NCBI RefSeq assembly: GCF_965137335.1
Contig: NZ_CBCRZD010000016.1
Length of the DNA stretch: 64,000 nt
Origin: Empedobacter stercoris
GTDB taxonomy: Bacteria > Bacteroidota > Bacteroidia > Flavobacteriales > Weeksellaceae
Strand: one strand, 5' to 3'
Position 1 is the stretch's first letter. The number at the start of each line of letters is the position of its first letter. This document shows, one piece after another, positions 52,813 through 63,146 of this stretch. Position numbers and translations under genes: made by a program. The notes beneath the pieces were generated by a model. It worked only from the letters and a program-made list of their open reading frames with translations, had not been told where the DNA came from and did not search any database.

Positions 52813-54438
52813 ATGGCAAAAGATATTAAATTCGATATTGAATCAAGAGACGCTTTAAAAAGAGGTGTTGATGCATTAGCAAATGCAGTTAAAGTAACTT
52901 TAGGACCAAAAGGTCGTAACGTAGTATTAGAAAAATCTTTCGGAGCTCCACACGTAACTAAAGATGGGGTTTCTGTTGCGAAAGAAATCGAATTGGAAGA
53001 TCCAATCGAAAACTTAGGTGCTCAAATGGTAAAAGAAGTAGCTTCTAAAACTAACGACGTTGCTGGTGACGGTACAACTACTGCTACAGTTTTAGCGCAA
53101 GCTATCGTTCGCGAAGGTTTGAAAAACGTTGCTGCTGGTGCAAATCCAATGGACTTGAAACGTGGTATCGACAAAGCTGTTACTGGAATCGTTGCAAACT
53201 TAAGAGAACAATCACAAGAAGTTGGTGATTCTTCAGAAAAAATCAAACAAGTTGCTTCTATCTCTGCAAATAACGATGATACAATCGGATCATTAATCGC
53301 AGAAGCTTTCTCTAAAGTAGGAAAAGAAGGTGTTATCACTGTTGAAGAAGCAAAAGGAACTGAAACGTATGTTGACGTTGTAGAAGGTATGCAATTTGAC
53401 CGTGGATACCAATCGCCTTACTTCGTTACAAACGCAGATAAAATGATTGCTGAATTAGAGAATCCTTACATCTTATTATGTGAGAAAAAAATCTCTAACT
53501 TACAAGAAATCTTACCTCTATTAGAGCCAGTTGCTCAATCAGGTCGTCCATTTTTAATCATTTCTGAAGAAGTAGAAGGTCAAGCTTTAGCTACTTTAGT
53601 GGTTAACCGCTTAAGAGGTTCATTAAAAATTGCTGCTGTTAAAGCGCCAGGTTTTGGTGATCGTCGTAAAGCAATGTTACAAGATATCGCTATCTTAACA
53701 GGTGGTACAGTTATTTCTGAAGAGCAAGGAATCACGCTAGAAACGGCTACTTTAGAAATGTTAGGAACTGCTGAAAGAGTAGTTATCGACAAAGACAACA
53801 CAACAGTTGTTAACGGTGCTGGTGATGCAGAACAAATTAAAACTCGTGTAAACCAAATCAAAGCTCAAATCGAAACAACAACTTCTGATTATGACCGCGA
53901 AAAATTACAAGAACGCTTAGCTAAATTAGCTGGAGGTGTTGCTGTATTATACGTTGGTGCTGCTTCTGAAGTTGAAATGAAAGAAATCAAAGACCGTGTA
54001 GACGATGCTTTACATGCAACTCGTGCTGCTGTAGAAGAAGGTATCGTTGCTGGTGGTGGTGTTGCTTTTGTTAGAGCTTTAGCTAACTTATCAATCGAAA
54101 CAACTAATGCTGACGAAGCTACAGGTGTTAAAATTGTAACGCGCGCTATCGAAGAACCATTACGCCAAATTGTTCACAATGCTGGTGGTGAAGGTTCTGT
54201 AGTTGTTGCAAAAGTAAAAGAAGGAACAGGTGATTTCGGATACAATGCAAAAACTGACGAATATGTAAACATGATCGAAGCTGGAGTGATTGATCCAACT
54301 AAAGTTGCTCGTGTTGCATTAGAAAACGCTGCTTCTGTTGCTGGTATGTTAATTACTACTGAAGCTGTTGTGACAGAAATTAAAAAAGATGAGCCTGCTA
54401 TGCCACCAATGGGTGGTGGAATGCCAGGAATGATGTAA
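52813..54438 (+). CDS. groEL: Chaperonin GroEL
   Basis: 541 residues, chaperonin ring subunit for protein folding. ATP-binding DGVSVAKEIELED, GDGTTTATVLAQAI and the C-terminal GGM-type tail (PAMPPMGGGMPGMM) are intact. Follows groES on the same strand, and is followed by a strong terminator. Confidence 0.98.
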   Translation: MAKDIKFDIESRDALKRGVDALANAVKVTLGPKGRNVVLEKSFGAPHVTKDGVSVAKEIELEDPIENLGAQMVKEVASKTNDVAGDGTTTATVLAQAIVREGLKNVAAGANPMDLKRGIDKAVTGIVANLREQSQEVGDSSEKIKQVASISANNDDTIGSLIAEAFSKVGKEGVITVEEAKGTETYVDVVEGMQFDRGYQSPYFVTNADKMIAELENPYILLCEKKISNLQEILPLLEPVAQSGRPFLIISEEVEGQALATLVVNRLRGSLKIAAVKAPGFGDRRKAMLQDIAILTGGTVISEEQGITLETATLEMLGTAERVVIDKDNTTVVNGAGDAEQIKTRVNQIKAQIETTTSDYDREKLQERLAKLAGGVAVLYVGAASEVEMKEIKDRVDDALHATRAAVEEGIVAGGGVAFVRALANLSIETTNADEATGVKIVTRAIEEPLRQIVHNAGGEGSVVVAKVKEGTGDFGYNAKTDEYVNMIEAGVIDPTKVARVALENAASVAGMLITTEAVVTEIKKDEPAMPPMGGGMPGMM

Positions 54439-54460
54439 TCATCAACTCATAACAATATCA

Positions 54461-54499
54461 AAACCTTGTCATAGTAATACTTTGACAAGGTTTTTTTTT
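54461..54499 (+). terminator. Terminator of groEL
   Basis: Stem AAACCTTGTCA/TGACAAGGTTT (54461-54471, 54483-54493) with a run of T. A second hairpin of related sequence (CTTGTTAAG...CTTAACAAG) follows at about 54525-54555. Confidence 0.8.
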
Positions 54500-54608
54500 G
54501 ATATTTCTTATAAAAAATAAGTAACCTTGTTAAGAATTTAGAGCCTTAACAAGACCTTTATTTGATTCCATCATAACATTTATAATAAAAACTGCACTAC
54601 TTCTTATT

Positions 54609-54666
54609 AAAACCTAAGCAGGTTTATAGTAAAACCTAAGCAGGTTTATAGTAAAACCTAAGCAGG
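54609..54666. repeat. 22-bp tandem repeats containing self-complementary cores
   Basis: Units at 54609-54630 and 54631-54652 are identical, a third (54653-54666) is cut after 14 bases. Each contains AAACCT-AAGC-AGGTTT, which can fold into a 6-bp hairpin. They lie in the 478-bp gap between groEL and leuB, which carries no gene. Confidence 0.65.
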
Positions 54667-54861
54667 AGTTGCACAAAAGCTGCACAGGTTTTAATTCAAT
54701 CCACCTAACCTTATTATTATTAGCAACCTAAAACACAGTAAAGTTAAGTCGATTAAACTCTTTAACTCTGCTTATAACTACATAAAAAACTTATCTGTTT
54801 CTCTTATATACATAATTAACTTATACTGAAAGAGAAGTGTAATGTAAAAATAAACGCATAG

Positions 54862-54893
54862 AAAAAGCCATTCAGAACTCTGAATGGCTTTTT
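54862..54893 (-). terminator. Terminator of the leu operon
   Basis: Stem AAAAAGCCATTCAG/CTGAATGGCTTTTT (54862-54875, 54880-54893), a bidirectional hairpin that ends leuB on the minus strand. Confidence 0.8.
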
Positions 54894-54916
54894 CATTATG
54901 TCATAAATAATAAAAA

Positions 54917-56041
54917 CTATATAATCGTCGATTTTCCCATCAATACATTTTCAAAATTGAAATATGAATGATGATCATGATCGCTCAATAATATCTTAAC
55001 AATATAATTTGACACAACAGAAGTGGAATAATCACTCGTTTCATCTAAATCTGTAGTTACAATCAAATTATTAATTGCATTTTCAACTGCATTTTCTATT
55101 GCTTTTGCACCTTCTTCTAATCCTAAATAACGCAACATCATTGCTGCACTCAAAATAGAAGCCATCGGATTTGCAATTCCTTTTCCTTTTGCTTGTGGAT
55201 ATGATCCATGAATTGGCTCGAACAATGCATTTTCTGTCCCAATAGAAGCCGAAGGCAATAAACCTATACTTCCACCAATCACACTTCCTTCGTCTGAAAT
55301 AATATCACCAAACATATTCTCAGTCAAAATCACATCAAATTGTTTTGGATTGATGATTAGTTGCATTGCAGCATTATCAACAAACAAAAAATCTAATTCA
55401 ACTTGAGGATAATCATGGCTAATATCCATCGCAACTTTTCGCCATAAACGAGAAGTATCCAACACATTTGCTTTATCAACTAATGTAACTTTCTTGCGTC
55501 GTTTCATGGCTTCCTGAAAAGCCAAATGCGTAATTTGCTCGATGTCTTTTCTGTTATACGAACAGGTATCATACGCATGCGAACCATCTTGAGCCGTATA
55601 TTTTTCACCAAAATATATCCCATTAATCAACTCACGAAAAATAACCATGTCCGTACCTTCTATGTATGATCGTTTCAATGGGCTTTTCCCCAACAAAGAT
55701 TCGTAAGCTTTGATCGGTCGGATATTTGCAAATAAACCAAGTTCCTTTCTCAGCTTTAACAAACCTTGTTCGGGACGAACTTTAGCGTTCGGATTATTAT
55801 CATATTTTGGATCTCCAATAGAACCGAACAACACTGCATCAGCATTTTTACATAATTGTAATGTTTCGTCAGGCAAAGGATTTCCTGTTTCGTCAATTGC
55901 TATAGCTCCAATTAAAGCTTCCTCAAATTCGAAATTATATTTAAAAAGTTGTTCAACTACATTCAGAACTTTTATTGTTTCCGAAACCACTTCTGGTCCT
56001 ATTCCATCTCCAGAAAGTACTGCTATTTTATGCGTTTTCAT
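54917..56041 (-). CDS. leuB: 3-isopropylmalate dehydrogenase
   Basis: 374 residues; oxidatively decarboxylates 3-isopropylmalate to the leucine precursor 2-oxoisocaproate using NAD. Family features IAVLSGDGIGPEVV, RPEQGLLKLRKELGLFANIRP and the metal-binding NMFGDIISDEGSVIGGSIGLLPSA region are visible. Overlaps leuD by 14 bp; last gene of the leuA-leuC-leuD-leuB operon. Confidence 0.96.
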   Translation of the reverse strand: MKTHKIAVLSGDGIGPEVVSETIKVLNVVEQLFKYNFEFEEALIGAIAIDETGNPLPDETLQLCKNADAVLFGSIGDPKYDNNPNAKVRPEQGLLKLRKELGLFANIRPIKAYESLLGKSPLKRSYIEGTDMVIFRELINGIYFGEKYTAQDGSHAYDTCSYNRKDIEQITHLAFQEAMKRRKKVTLVDKANVLDTSRLWRKVAMDISHDYPQVELDFLFVDNAAMQLIINPKQFDVILTENMFGDIISDEGSVIGGSIGLLPSASIGTENALFEPIHGSYPQAKGKGIANPMASILSAAMMLRYLGLEEGAKAIENAVENAINNLIVTTDLDETSDYSTSVVSNYIVKILLSDHDHHSYFNFENVLMGKSTII

Positions 56042-56630
56042 GTTGCAAAGATTTATGGTTTTGTTCGTAAGTTTCTATTTTATCTTTTTGACTGATTAAA
56101 AAATCAATGTCATCATATCCATTTAATAAACAGATTTTTTTATATGAATCAACATCAAAGTTGATGGTTTGATCTTGAATTTTTAAGGTTTGTTTTTCTA
56201 AATCAATTTCAAATTCTGTTGAAGGGTTTTGGTCGATGATTTCAAAGATTTGATTTAAAACTTCATCCGAAACAACAATTGGTAAAATCCCATTGTTTAA
56301 TGCATTTCCTTTAAAGATATCTGCGAAATAACTACTAATCACAACATCAAATCCATAATCCTTGATTGCCCAAGCTGCGTGTTCGCGACTACTTCCACAA
56401 CCAAAATTTTTACCAGCAACTAAAATTTTCCCTTCAAACTTTGTATCATTTAATGGAAAATCATTAATTCTTTCATTCTCTTGATTAAATCGCCAATCTC
56501 TGAATAAATTATCTCCAAAACCTTCTCTGCTAATCGCTTTCAAGAAACGAGCTGGAATAATTTGATCGGTATCTATATTTTCTATTTTAATCGGTACTGC
56601 CGATGATTTTAGTTGATTGATTGAATCCAT
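56028..56630 (-). CDS. leuD: 3-isopropylmalate dehydratase small subunit
   Basis: 200 residues, swivel domain of isopropylmalate isomerase, partner of LeuC. Contains IDTDQIIPARFLK, GKNFGCGSSREHAAWAIKDYG and the following VVISSYFADIFKGNALNNGILPI stretch. Sits 12 bp after leuC and overlaps leuB. Confidence 0.95.
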   Translation of the reverse strand: MDSINQLKSSAVPIKIENIDTDQIIPARFLKAISREGFGDNLFRDWRFNQENERINDFPLNDTKFEGKILVAGKNFGCGSSREHAAWAIKDYGFDVVISSYFADIFKGNALNNGILPIVVSDEVLNQIFEIIDQNPSTEFEIDLEKQTLKIQDQTINFDVDSYKKICLLNGYDDIDFLISQKDKIETYEQNHKSLQHENA

Positions 56631-56642
56631 CTTGTGTTAATT

Positions 56643-58028
56643 TTAATTGATATCAACAATTTTCCCGTGAATTGCTGCTGCTGCTGCCACCAAAGGACTT
56701 GCTAATAATGTTCTTGAATTAGGACCTTGACGACCTTCAAAATTTCTATTCGAAGTCGATACACAGTATTTTCCTTCCGGAACTTTATCATCGTTCATCG
56801 CCAAACAAGCCGAACAACCTGGTTCTCTCAATTTGAAACCAGAGGCTTCAAAAATTTTATCCAAACCTTCTTCTATTGCTTGCTTTTCTACTTGTTTTGA
56901 TCCTGGAACAATCCACGCTGTTACATTTTTATTGCGCTGTTTTCCTTTTACATAATCTGCAACTTGACGCAAATCTTCGATTCTCGCATTGGTACAACTC
57001 CCGATAAATACGTAATCAATTGGATGATTGATGATCGATTGATTATCTTGGAAGCCCATATATTTCAATGCTTTTTCAAACGATTCTTTTTCATTTTCGT
57101 TTAATGAATCTTTCGAAGGAATCATATCTTTCACCGAAATTCCCATTCCCGGATTCGTTCCAAACGTAATCATTGGAAAAATATCAGCTGCATCAAATTC
57201 TATTTCTTCATCAAAAACAGCATCTGCATCGCTTGCTAAGGTTTTCCAATACGCCACTTTTTGTTCCCATTCCTCTCCTTTCGGTGCAAATGGTTTGTTT
57301 TTTAAATAATCAAAAGTTGTTTGATCAGGTGCAATCATTCCTCCACGAGCTCCCATTTCAATCGACATATTACATACTGTCATTCGTCCTTCCATAGACA
57401 TCTTTTCAAAAACATCTCCCGCATATTCACAGAAATATCCTGTTCCGGCATTTGTTCCAACTTTAGAAATGATATATAAAATCACATCTTTTGGTTGAAC
57501 ATTCGGATTTAATTTTCCATTGACTTTAATTCGCATCGATTTTGGTTTATTCATCAACAAACATTGACTTGCAAAAACCTGTGCGACTTGACTGGTTCCA
57601 ATTCCGAATGCAATTGCTCCAAATGCACCATGCGTAGAAGTATGACTATCACCACAAACCATGCTCATTCCAGGTTGTGTAATTCCTAATTCTGGTGAAA
57701 TGATATGAACAATTCCTTGATAAGGGTGTCCTAAACCATAAAATGTAATGTTATTTTTTTCGCAATTAATGGCTAATTGTTCTAATTGTTGTTTAGATAA
57801 TGGATCTCGAATTGGTTGATCTTGATCGATTGTTGGCACATTGTGATCTGCGGTTGCTACAATTTGATCTGGTCTAAAAACTGGAATGTTTCTCGCTTCC
57901 AATTCAGAAAAAGCCTGTGGGCTTGTTACTTCATGAATCAAATGTTTATCAATATAAATCACTTGTGGTCCATCTTCCACCTGGCTAACAACGTGTGCAT
58001 CCCACACTTTATCAAATAATGTTCTCAT
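56643..58028 (-). CDS. leuC: 3-isopropylmalate dehydratase large subunit
   Basis: 461 residues; iron-sulfur subunit of isopropylmalate isomerase. The cluster cysteines are in VFIGSCTNARIEDLR and GCSACLAMNDD. The start HVVSQVEDGPQVIYIDKHLIHEVTSPQAF and VCGDSHTSTHGAFGA are typical. Its ATG overlaps the leuA stop by 4 bp (ATGA), showing tight coupling. Confidence 0.96.
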   Translation of the reverse strand: MRTLFDKVWDAHVVSQVEDGPQVIYIDKHLIHEVTSPQAFSELEARNIPVFRPDQIVATADHNVPTIDQDQPIRDPLSKQQLEQLAINCEKNNITFYGLGHPYQGIVHIISPELGITQPGMSMVCGDSHTSTHGAFGAIAFGIGTSQVAQVFASQCLLMNKPKSMRIKVNGKLNPNVQPKDVILYIISKVGTNAGTGYFCEYAGDVFEKMSMEGRMTVCNMSIEMGARGGMIAPDQTTFDYLKNKPFAPKGEEWEQKVAYWKTLASDADAVFDEEIEFDAADIFPMITFGTNPGMGISVKDMIPSKDSLNENEKESFEKALKYMGFQDNQSIINHPIDYVFIGSCTNARIEDLRQVADYVKGKQRNKNVTAWIVPGSKQVEKQAIEEGLDKIFEASGFKLREPGCSACLAMNDDKVPEGKYCVSTSNRNFEGRQGPNSRTLLASPLVAAAAAIHGKIVDIN

Positions 58029-59200
58029 GCAAATTTTCTTTGTGTTGTTTGGTTAAATTGATGCATTAATCCAAGTAAATCTTCGCGAACTACTTCTTTT
58101 TTAGTATCTGCAATGGCTAAAAACTGTTCATATATAACATCTAATTCATTTTTAGAAGTCTCAAAACCAATATCTTTTAAACGATACGCTAAGGCTGAAC
58201 GCCCACTACGAGCTGTTAAAATAATAGATGATTCGTTTACACCAACATCTGCAGGATTAATAATTTCATAAGTTTCACGGTTCTTAATTACACCATCTTG
58301 ATGAATTCCAGAACTATGTGCAAAAGCATTTGAACCTACAATCGCCTTATTGGGTTGAACCATCATACCCATAGTTTCTGATGTTAATTGACTTAACTCC
58401 GTTAACATTTGAGCATTGATATCTGTATAAAAATTAAGTTCTTTGTGTTGTTTAAAAATCATAACGATTTCTTCTAAAGCTGTATTTCCTGCACGCTCAC
58501 CTATTCCATTAATTGTACATTCAATTTGACGTGCTCCATTTATTGCTCCCGCAACCGCATTAGCAGTAGCCAAACCTAAATCATTATGATTGTGACAAGA
58601 AATAATCACACGATCAATTCCTTGAACATGATCTTTCAAATATTTTATTTTATTTCCATACTCAAAAGGTAAACAATAACCGGTTGTATCTGGAATATTA
58701 AGCACTGTAGCACCCGCTTTAATTACTTCTTCACAAACTTGTGCTAAAAAAACATTGTCTGTACGTCCTGCATCTTCAGCATAAAACTCTACATCATCTA
58801 CAAACGTTTTTGCATAAGCAACAGCTTCTACAGCGCGTTCTATGATTACCTCACGATTCGAATTAAATTTATGAATGATATGAGAATCCGAAGTACCAAT
58901 TCCGGTATGAATTCTTGGTTTTTGAGCAAATTGCAAAGCCTTTGCTGCCGACTCTATATCTTTTTTGTTTGCGCGAGTCAAACCACATACAGTTGCATTC
59001 TTTACCAATTTCGATATTGCATTTACAGCATCGAAATCTCCTGGACTTGAAATTGGAAAACCAGCTTCAATCACATCCACTCCTAACTCGTCTAATCTCG
59101 CAGCAATATCTAACTTTTGTTTTTTGTTTAATTTGCAACCAGGAACTTGCTCTCCATCTCTTAACGTTGTATCAAAAATTTGAATCTTTTCAGCACTCAT
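58025..59200 (-). CDS. leuA: 2-isopropylmalate synthase, short form
   Basis: 391 residues, first enzyme of leucine synthesis. The catalytic TIM barrel is complete: IFDTTLRDGEQVPGCKLN, ELGVDVIEAGFPISSPGD, HNHNDLGLATANAVAGAINGARQ and GERAGNTALEEIVM. It ends soon after the barrel and its small linker, so the C-terminal leucine-binding regulatory domain of about 120 residues found in long LeuA is missing. Feedback inhibition by leucine is therefore not expected in the usual form. Operon leader 59201-59348 shows no clear attenuator. Confidence 0.94.
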   Translation of the reverse strand: MSAEKIQIFDTTLRDGEQVPGCKLNKKQKLDIAARLDELGVDVIEAGFPISSPGDFDAVNAISKLVKNATVCGLTRANKKDIESAAKALQFAQKPRIHTGIGTSDSHIIHKFNSNREVIIERAVEAVAYAKTFVDDVEFYAEDAGRTDNVFLAQVCEEVIKAGATVLNIPDTTGYCLPFEYGNKIKYLKDHVQGIDRVIISCHNHNDLGLATANAVAGAINGARQIECTINGIGERAGNTALEEIVMIFKQHKELNFYTDINAQMLTELSQLTSETMGMMVQPNKAIVGSNAFAHSSGIHQDGVIKNRETYEIINPADVGVNESSIILTARSGRSALAYRLKDIGFETSKNELDVIYEQFLAIADTKKEVVREDLLGLMHQFNQTTQRKFA

Positions 59201-59348
59201 AGCAATTTGTTTTGATTGTTATTGTGATGTAAAAATAAAAATGTGCTAACTTTAAGTTTCTAAAACAGAATACCTTTTACAATTCTTAAAGCTGTTTTAC
59301 TCGTAATAAAATATTGCTTTTCAATAACTTAACTTAAGATTAATTACA

Positions 59349-60830
59349 ATGTCAAATTATAATAAAGACGCTCTATTTAGTTTAATAAAGTCTTTAAATC
59401 GTTCCGAAAAACGTCAATTTAAGCTTTACGTTAATCGTTTGCAGATAAATGCAGATGCAAAATTTTTGTTATTATTTGATGTATTAGATAAGTTGAATAA
59501 ATATGATGAAACAATCATTTTAAAGAAAAAAATTACAACTAAACAACAATTATCAAACCTGAAAGCCCATTTATATAAACAAATTTTAATTAGTTTGAGA
59601 ATGAATCCTTCTCAGCAAAATTCAAGAATGCAAATACGTGAACAGTTTGATTTTGCAACGATTTTATATCAAAAAGGATTACATAAACAAAGTCTAAAAA
59701 TGCTAGACAAAGCCAAATCACAAGCCTTAGATTTTGATGAAAAAGCAATCGCATACGATATTTTAGAACTCGAAAAAATAATAGAATCTCAATTTATTAC
59801 TCGAAGTATTTACGGACGTGCTGATCAATTAATTAAACAATCTGAAGAGTTAAGTTTACAGAATTTACAAGCGAGTAAATTATCAAATTTGTCGCTTAAA
59901 TTATACAGTATTCTACTCGAAAATGGATATGCAAAAGATGAAGAAGAAATAAATAGAATTCAAAACTTTTTCAATTCAGAAACCCAAAATATTAATTTCA
60001 ATCTCTTAAAATTCAAAGAAAAACTTTGGTTTTACAAGGCAAATGTATGGTTGTCGATGTTAACACAAAACTTAGATTCAGCTTATGAATTTTCTAAAAA
60101 ATGGGTGGAATTATTTTACGAAAAAAAAGACCGTATTCTTAGTCATCCCGTTTGGTTTATTAAAGGAAACAGCTATCTATTAAAAATTTTGTACCTGAAA
60201 AAAAATTCAGACGAATTTAAATTTTGGTTTGATAAGTTAGAATCAGCTTATGAGATTTTACCTCAAAATGATAATGTAGAAGCACTTTGGTTCATCAATA
60301 AATTCAATAGCAAATTGAATTACTTTTTTATCAATCCAAAAGAAAATATCAGTCCTTTTTTGATTAAAGATATTCTACGAGAAATAAAATTACATCAACA
60401 TAAAATCGATAATCACCATATTTCGGTACTTTACCTTAAAATCGCTGCCTATTATTTTCTAAACAACGATTGGGATCATTCGTTCGAATATTGTCAAAAA
60501 ATTATCAGTAGTGAAGCGAGTATTCAGGAAGATTTACATTTTTATACATTGGTTTTAATCATGATGAATTTGTATGATTCTGGTAATGATCAAGATTTGG
60601 ATACTTATTCCTATAAAACACATCAATTTTGCAAGAAAATGAAAAACAGTAACATCATTACGCGAAAAATTAGTTTGTTTTTTATTGAATTGAATGATTT
60701 GTATCCAAACGAAAAAGTAAAAGCGTTTAAAGAATTAGATCAATTTTTAAAAGATGCTGACAGCCAAGAATTATTAAGACGAAATACCAATTACATTAAT
60801 CTTAGACGCTGGATAGAAGGCAAAATTTAG
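59349..60830 (+). CDS. Conserved flavobacterial protein of unknown function (helical repeats)
   Basis: 493 residues, almost all alpha-helical and rich in K, L and N, with TPR-like helical pairs throughout (KKITTKQQLSNLKAHLYKQILI, EFSKKWVELFYEKKD, WDHSFEYCQKIISSE). Start MSNYNKDALFSLIKSLNRSEKRQFKLYVNR is a strong conserved-looking N terminus. No signal peptide or catalytic motif. Divergent from the leu operon (148 bp). I know of no assigned function. Confidence 0.7.
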   Translation: MSNYNKDALFSLIKSLNRSEKRQFKLYVNRLQINADAKFLLLFDVLDKLNKYDETIILKKKITTKQQLSNLKAHLYKQILISLRMNPSQQNSRMQIREQFDFATILYQKGLHKQSLKMLDKAKSQALDFDEKAIAYDILELEKIIESQFITRSIYGRADQLIKQSEELSLQNLQASKLSNLSLKLYSILLENGYAKDEEEINRIQNFFNSETQNINFNLLKFKEKLWFYKANVWLSMLTQNLDSAYEFSKKWVELFYEKKDRILSHPVWFIKGNSYLLKILYLKKNSDEFKFWFDKLESAYEILPQNDNVEALWFINKFNSKLNYFFINPKENISPFLIKDILREIKLHQHKIDNHHISVLYLKIAAYYFLNNDWDHSFEYCQKIISSEASIQEDLHFYTLVLIMMNLYDSGNDQDLDTYSYKTHQFCKKMKNSNIITRKISLFFIELNDLYPNEKVKAFKELDQFLKDADSQELLRRNTNYINLRRWIEGKI

Positions 60831-60911
60831 GTTAAATAATATCTTCAAAATAATTTTAATTATTCGTTCATTATTATATATTTATAACTAATTAACATTA
60901 AAAAAAATAGT

Positions 60912-61427
60912 ATGTATCAAGATTACAAAGTTGGTGAACACAAAGCTAACAAGGGAATTCGCTTTCTAAACTTTATAATTGATTATGTATCAATTATTTT
61001 AGTAACAATGCTTTTTTTTGGTATGATCGCAACAATTATAGTCTTAATTAATCCAGAAAGCAACATTCTATATCAGTTAGAAAATATCAATCCACTTCTC
61101 GACAGAATTATTACAGCAATTTTCTATATATTATTAATTTTTCTGTCTGAATTTTTAACCAAAGGTCGTTCTTTAGGAAAACTAATTACAGGCACTAAAG
61201 TTGTAATGATTGATGGTTCTGAACCTACTACAAAAGATTATTTTAACCGCAATCTATGTCGTCTTATTCCTTTTGACGTACTTACTTTTTTAGGAGAAAA
61301 TGGTTGGCACGACAAAATTTCGAATACAACAGTTGTTAATAAAAAGGCTTTCGAAGCAGATTTATCTTATGAAGACATAATTGATACTATTGGAAATACA
61401 GAATCTGAAAGCAATATGATAAAGTAA
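60912..61427 (+). CDS. RDD-family membrane protein
   Basis: 171 residues with three hydrophobic helices (about 18-48, 60-85, 115-130). RDD features: N-terminal RFLNFIIDYVSIILV and the central KGRSLGKLITGTKVVMIDGSEPTTKDYFNRNLCRLIPFD, ending WHDKISNTTVVNKK. The first position of the RDD triad is here N-F-I-I-D, a common variant. Function of the family is uncertain; some act in ion homeostasis. Not in an operon. Confidence 0.8.
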   Translation: MYQDYKVGEHKANKGIRFLNFIIDYVSIILVTMLFFGMIATIIVLINPESNILYQLENINPLLDRIITAIFYILLIFLSEFLTKGRSLGKLITGTKVVMIDGSEPTTKDYFNRNLCRLIPFDVLTFLGENGWHDKISNTTVVNKKAFEADLSYEDIIDTIGNTESESNMIK

Positions 61428-61547
61428 ATTCATTTCAAATCATCTCAAAACAATAATTTATGTAATAAATCATTGTTTTTACTGCATATTATTTCGTGAA
61501 AAAGGCTATTTATTAATACCTTTGCAACGTAAATATATTTTTGAAAA

Positions 61548-63023
61548 ATGGAAAAACAACCTCAAGAGGTAGTATTGATTGGTGCTGGAATAATGAGTGC
61601 TACATTAAGCATACTTCTTAAAAAAATAAATCCGGCTATTAAGATTTCTGTTTTCGAAAAATTAGATAAAATTGGATTTGAAAGTTCTGACGCTTTCAAT
61701 AATGCTGGTACAGGTCATTCTGCTTTTTGTGAATTGAATTATACACCAATTGACAAAAATGGTAATGTAAACATTGACAAAGCAATTAACATTGCAAAAC
61801 AATTTGAAACTTCGAAAGAATTTTGGTCTTACTTAGTTGAAAATAATTATGTTTCTTCTCCAGAAAAATTCTTACGTCCAACTCCACACATGTCTTTTGT
61901 TTGGGGAGAAGATGATGTGAATTTCTTGAGAAAACGTTACGAAAAACTATCTCAACACCCTTTATTCAAAGACATGGAATATTCTGAAGATTTTGCAAAA
62001 ATCAAAGAATGGGCTCCGTTGATTGTAAATGGTAGAAATGAATCTGAAAAAGTTGCGGCAACGCACATGAATTTAGGAACTGATGTTAATTTTGGTGAGT
62101 TAACTCGTCAAATTTTCCAAGGCTTAAAAAACAAAAACGAAATCACGCTTGAAACTGAACACGAAGTAAAAGACTTAACTCGTCTTAGCAACGGTAAATG
62201 GGCAGTAAAAGTAAAAGATTTAAAATCGGGGAATAATAAAGCTGTAAATGCAGACTTTGTGTTTATTGGTGCAGGTGGAGGAGCAATTTTATTGTTGCAA
62301 AAATCTGGAATTCCAGAATCGAAAAAATTTGGTGGTTTCCCTGTTGGTGGACAATGGTTGATTTGTCAAAACGAAGAAGTCATCAAACAACATCATGCAA
62401 AAGTATACGGAAAAGCAAAAATTGGTGCACCACCAATGTCTGTTCCTCACTTAGACACACGCGTTATTGATGGTAAACAATCTTTGTTATTTGGTCCATT
62501 TGCCACATTCTCAACTAAATTCTTAAAATACGGATCTAACTTAGATTTATTTAAATCTGTAAATTTAGGTAATGTAGGTTTCTTGATGAATTGTGGTTTA
62601 AACAACATCGATTTAACAAAATACTTGATCGAACAAGTGATGTTATCAAAAGCTAAAAAGGTTGAATCTTTACAAGAATATTTACCTGAAGCGAAATTAG
62701 ATGATTGGTTTGAGCAAACTGCAGGTCAACGTGTTCAAGTAATCGAGCAACAAGACGGAAAAGGTACTTTAAAATTTGGTACTGAAATCGTAACCTCTCA
62801 AGACGGATCAATGTCAGCCTTATTAGGCGCATCTCCAGGAGCATCTACTTCAGTAAGTGCAATGCTAAACTTAATGAAACAATGTTTCCCTGATTTAATG
62901 AAAAACGATTGGAATGACGCAATCAAAACAATGATTCCTTCTTACGGTGAAGATTTAGGTCAAGCCGATTTAATCGAAGCTTCTCGCGCTAGAACAACAA
63001 AAGTGCTTAAAATTTTAGAATAA
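61548..63023 (+). CDS. mqo: Malate:quinone oxidoreductase
   Basis: 491-residue FAD enzyme at the inner membrane that oxidises malate to oxaloacetate and gives electrons to quinone. FAD motif VVLIGAGIMSATLSILLK, the Mqo family segments NAGTGHSAFCELNYTP, FVFIGAGGGAILLLQKSG and FGGFPVGGQWLICQ, and the C-terminal LGASPGASTSVSAMLNLM are visible. A -7 box TACCTTTG (61517-61524) lies 23 bp upstream of the ATG. Single gene. Confidence 0.95.
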   Translation: MEKQPQEVVLIGAGIMSATLSILLKKINPAIKISVFEKLDKIGFESSDAFNNAGTGHSAFCELNYTPIDKNGNVNIDKAINIAKQFETSKEFWSYLVENNYVSSPEKFLRPTPHMSFVWGEDDVNFLRKRYEKLSQHPLFKDMEYSEDFAKIKEWAPLIVNGRNESEKVAATHMNLGTDVNFGELTRQIFQGLKNKNEITLETEHEVKDLTRLSNGKWAVKVKDLKSGNNKAVNADFVFIGAGGGAILLLQKSGIPESKKFGGFPVGGQWLICQNEEVIKQHHAKVYGKAKIGAPPMSVPHLDTRVIDGKQSLLFGPFATFSTKFLKYGSNLDLFKSVNLGNVGFLMNCGLNNIDLTKYLIEQVMLSKAKKVESLQEYLPEAKLDDWFEQTAGQRVQVIEQQDGKGTLKFGTEIVTSQDGSMSALLGASPGASTSVSAMLNLMKQCFPDLMKNDWNDAIKTMIPSYGEDLGQADLIEASRARTTKVLKILE

Positions 63024-63146
63024 GATTTTTCTTACACGCTATACAAATCCTGGTAATTTATATTATCAGGATTTTTTATATAATTTAGTTTCAGCAATAT
63101 TGTATTAAACTTTACAACAACAATTAAACATAAATAATTTCTCTCT

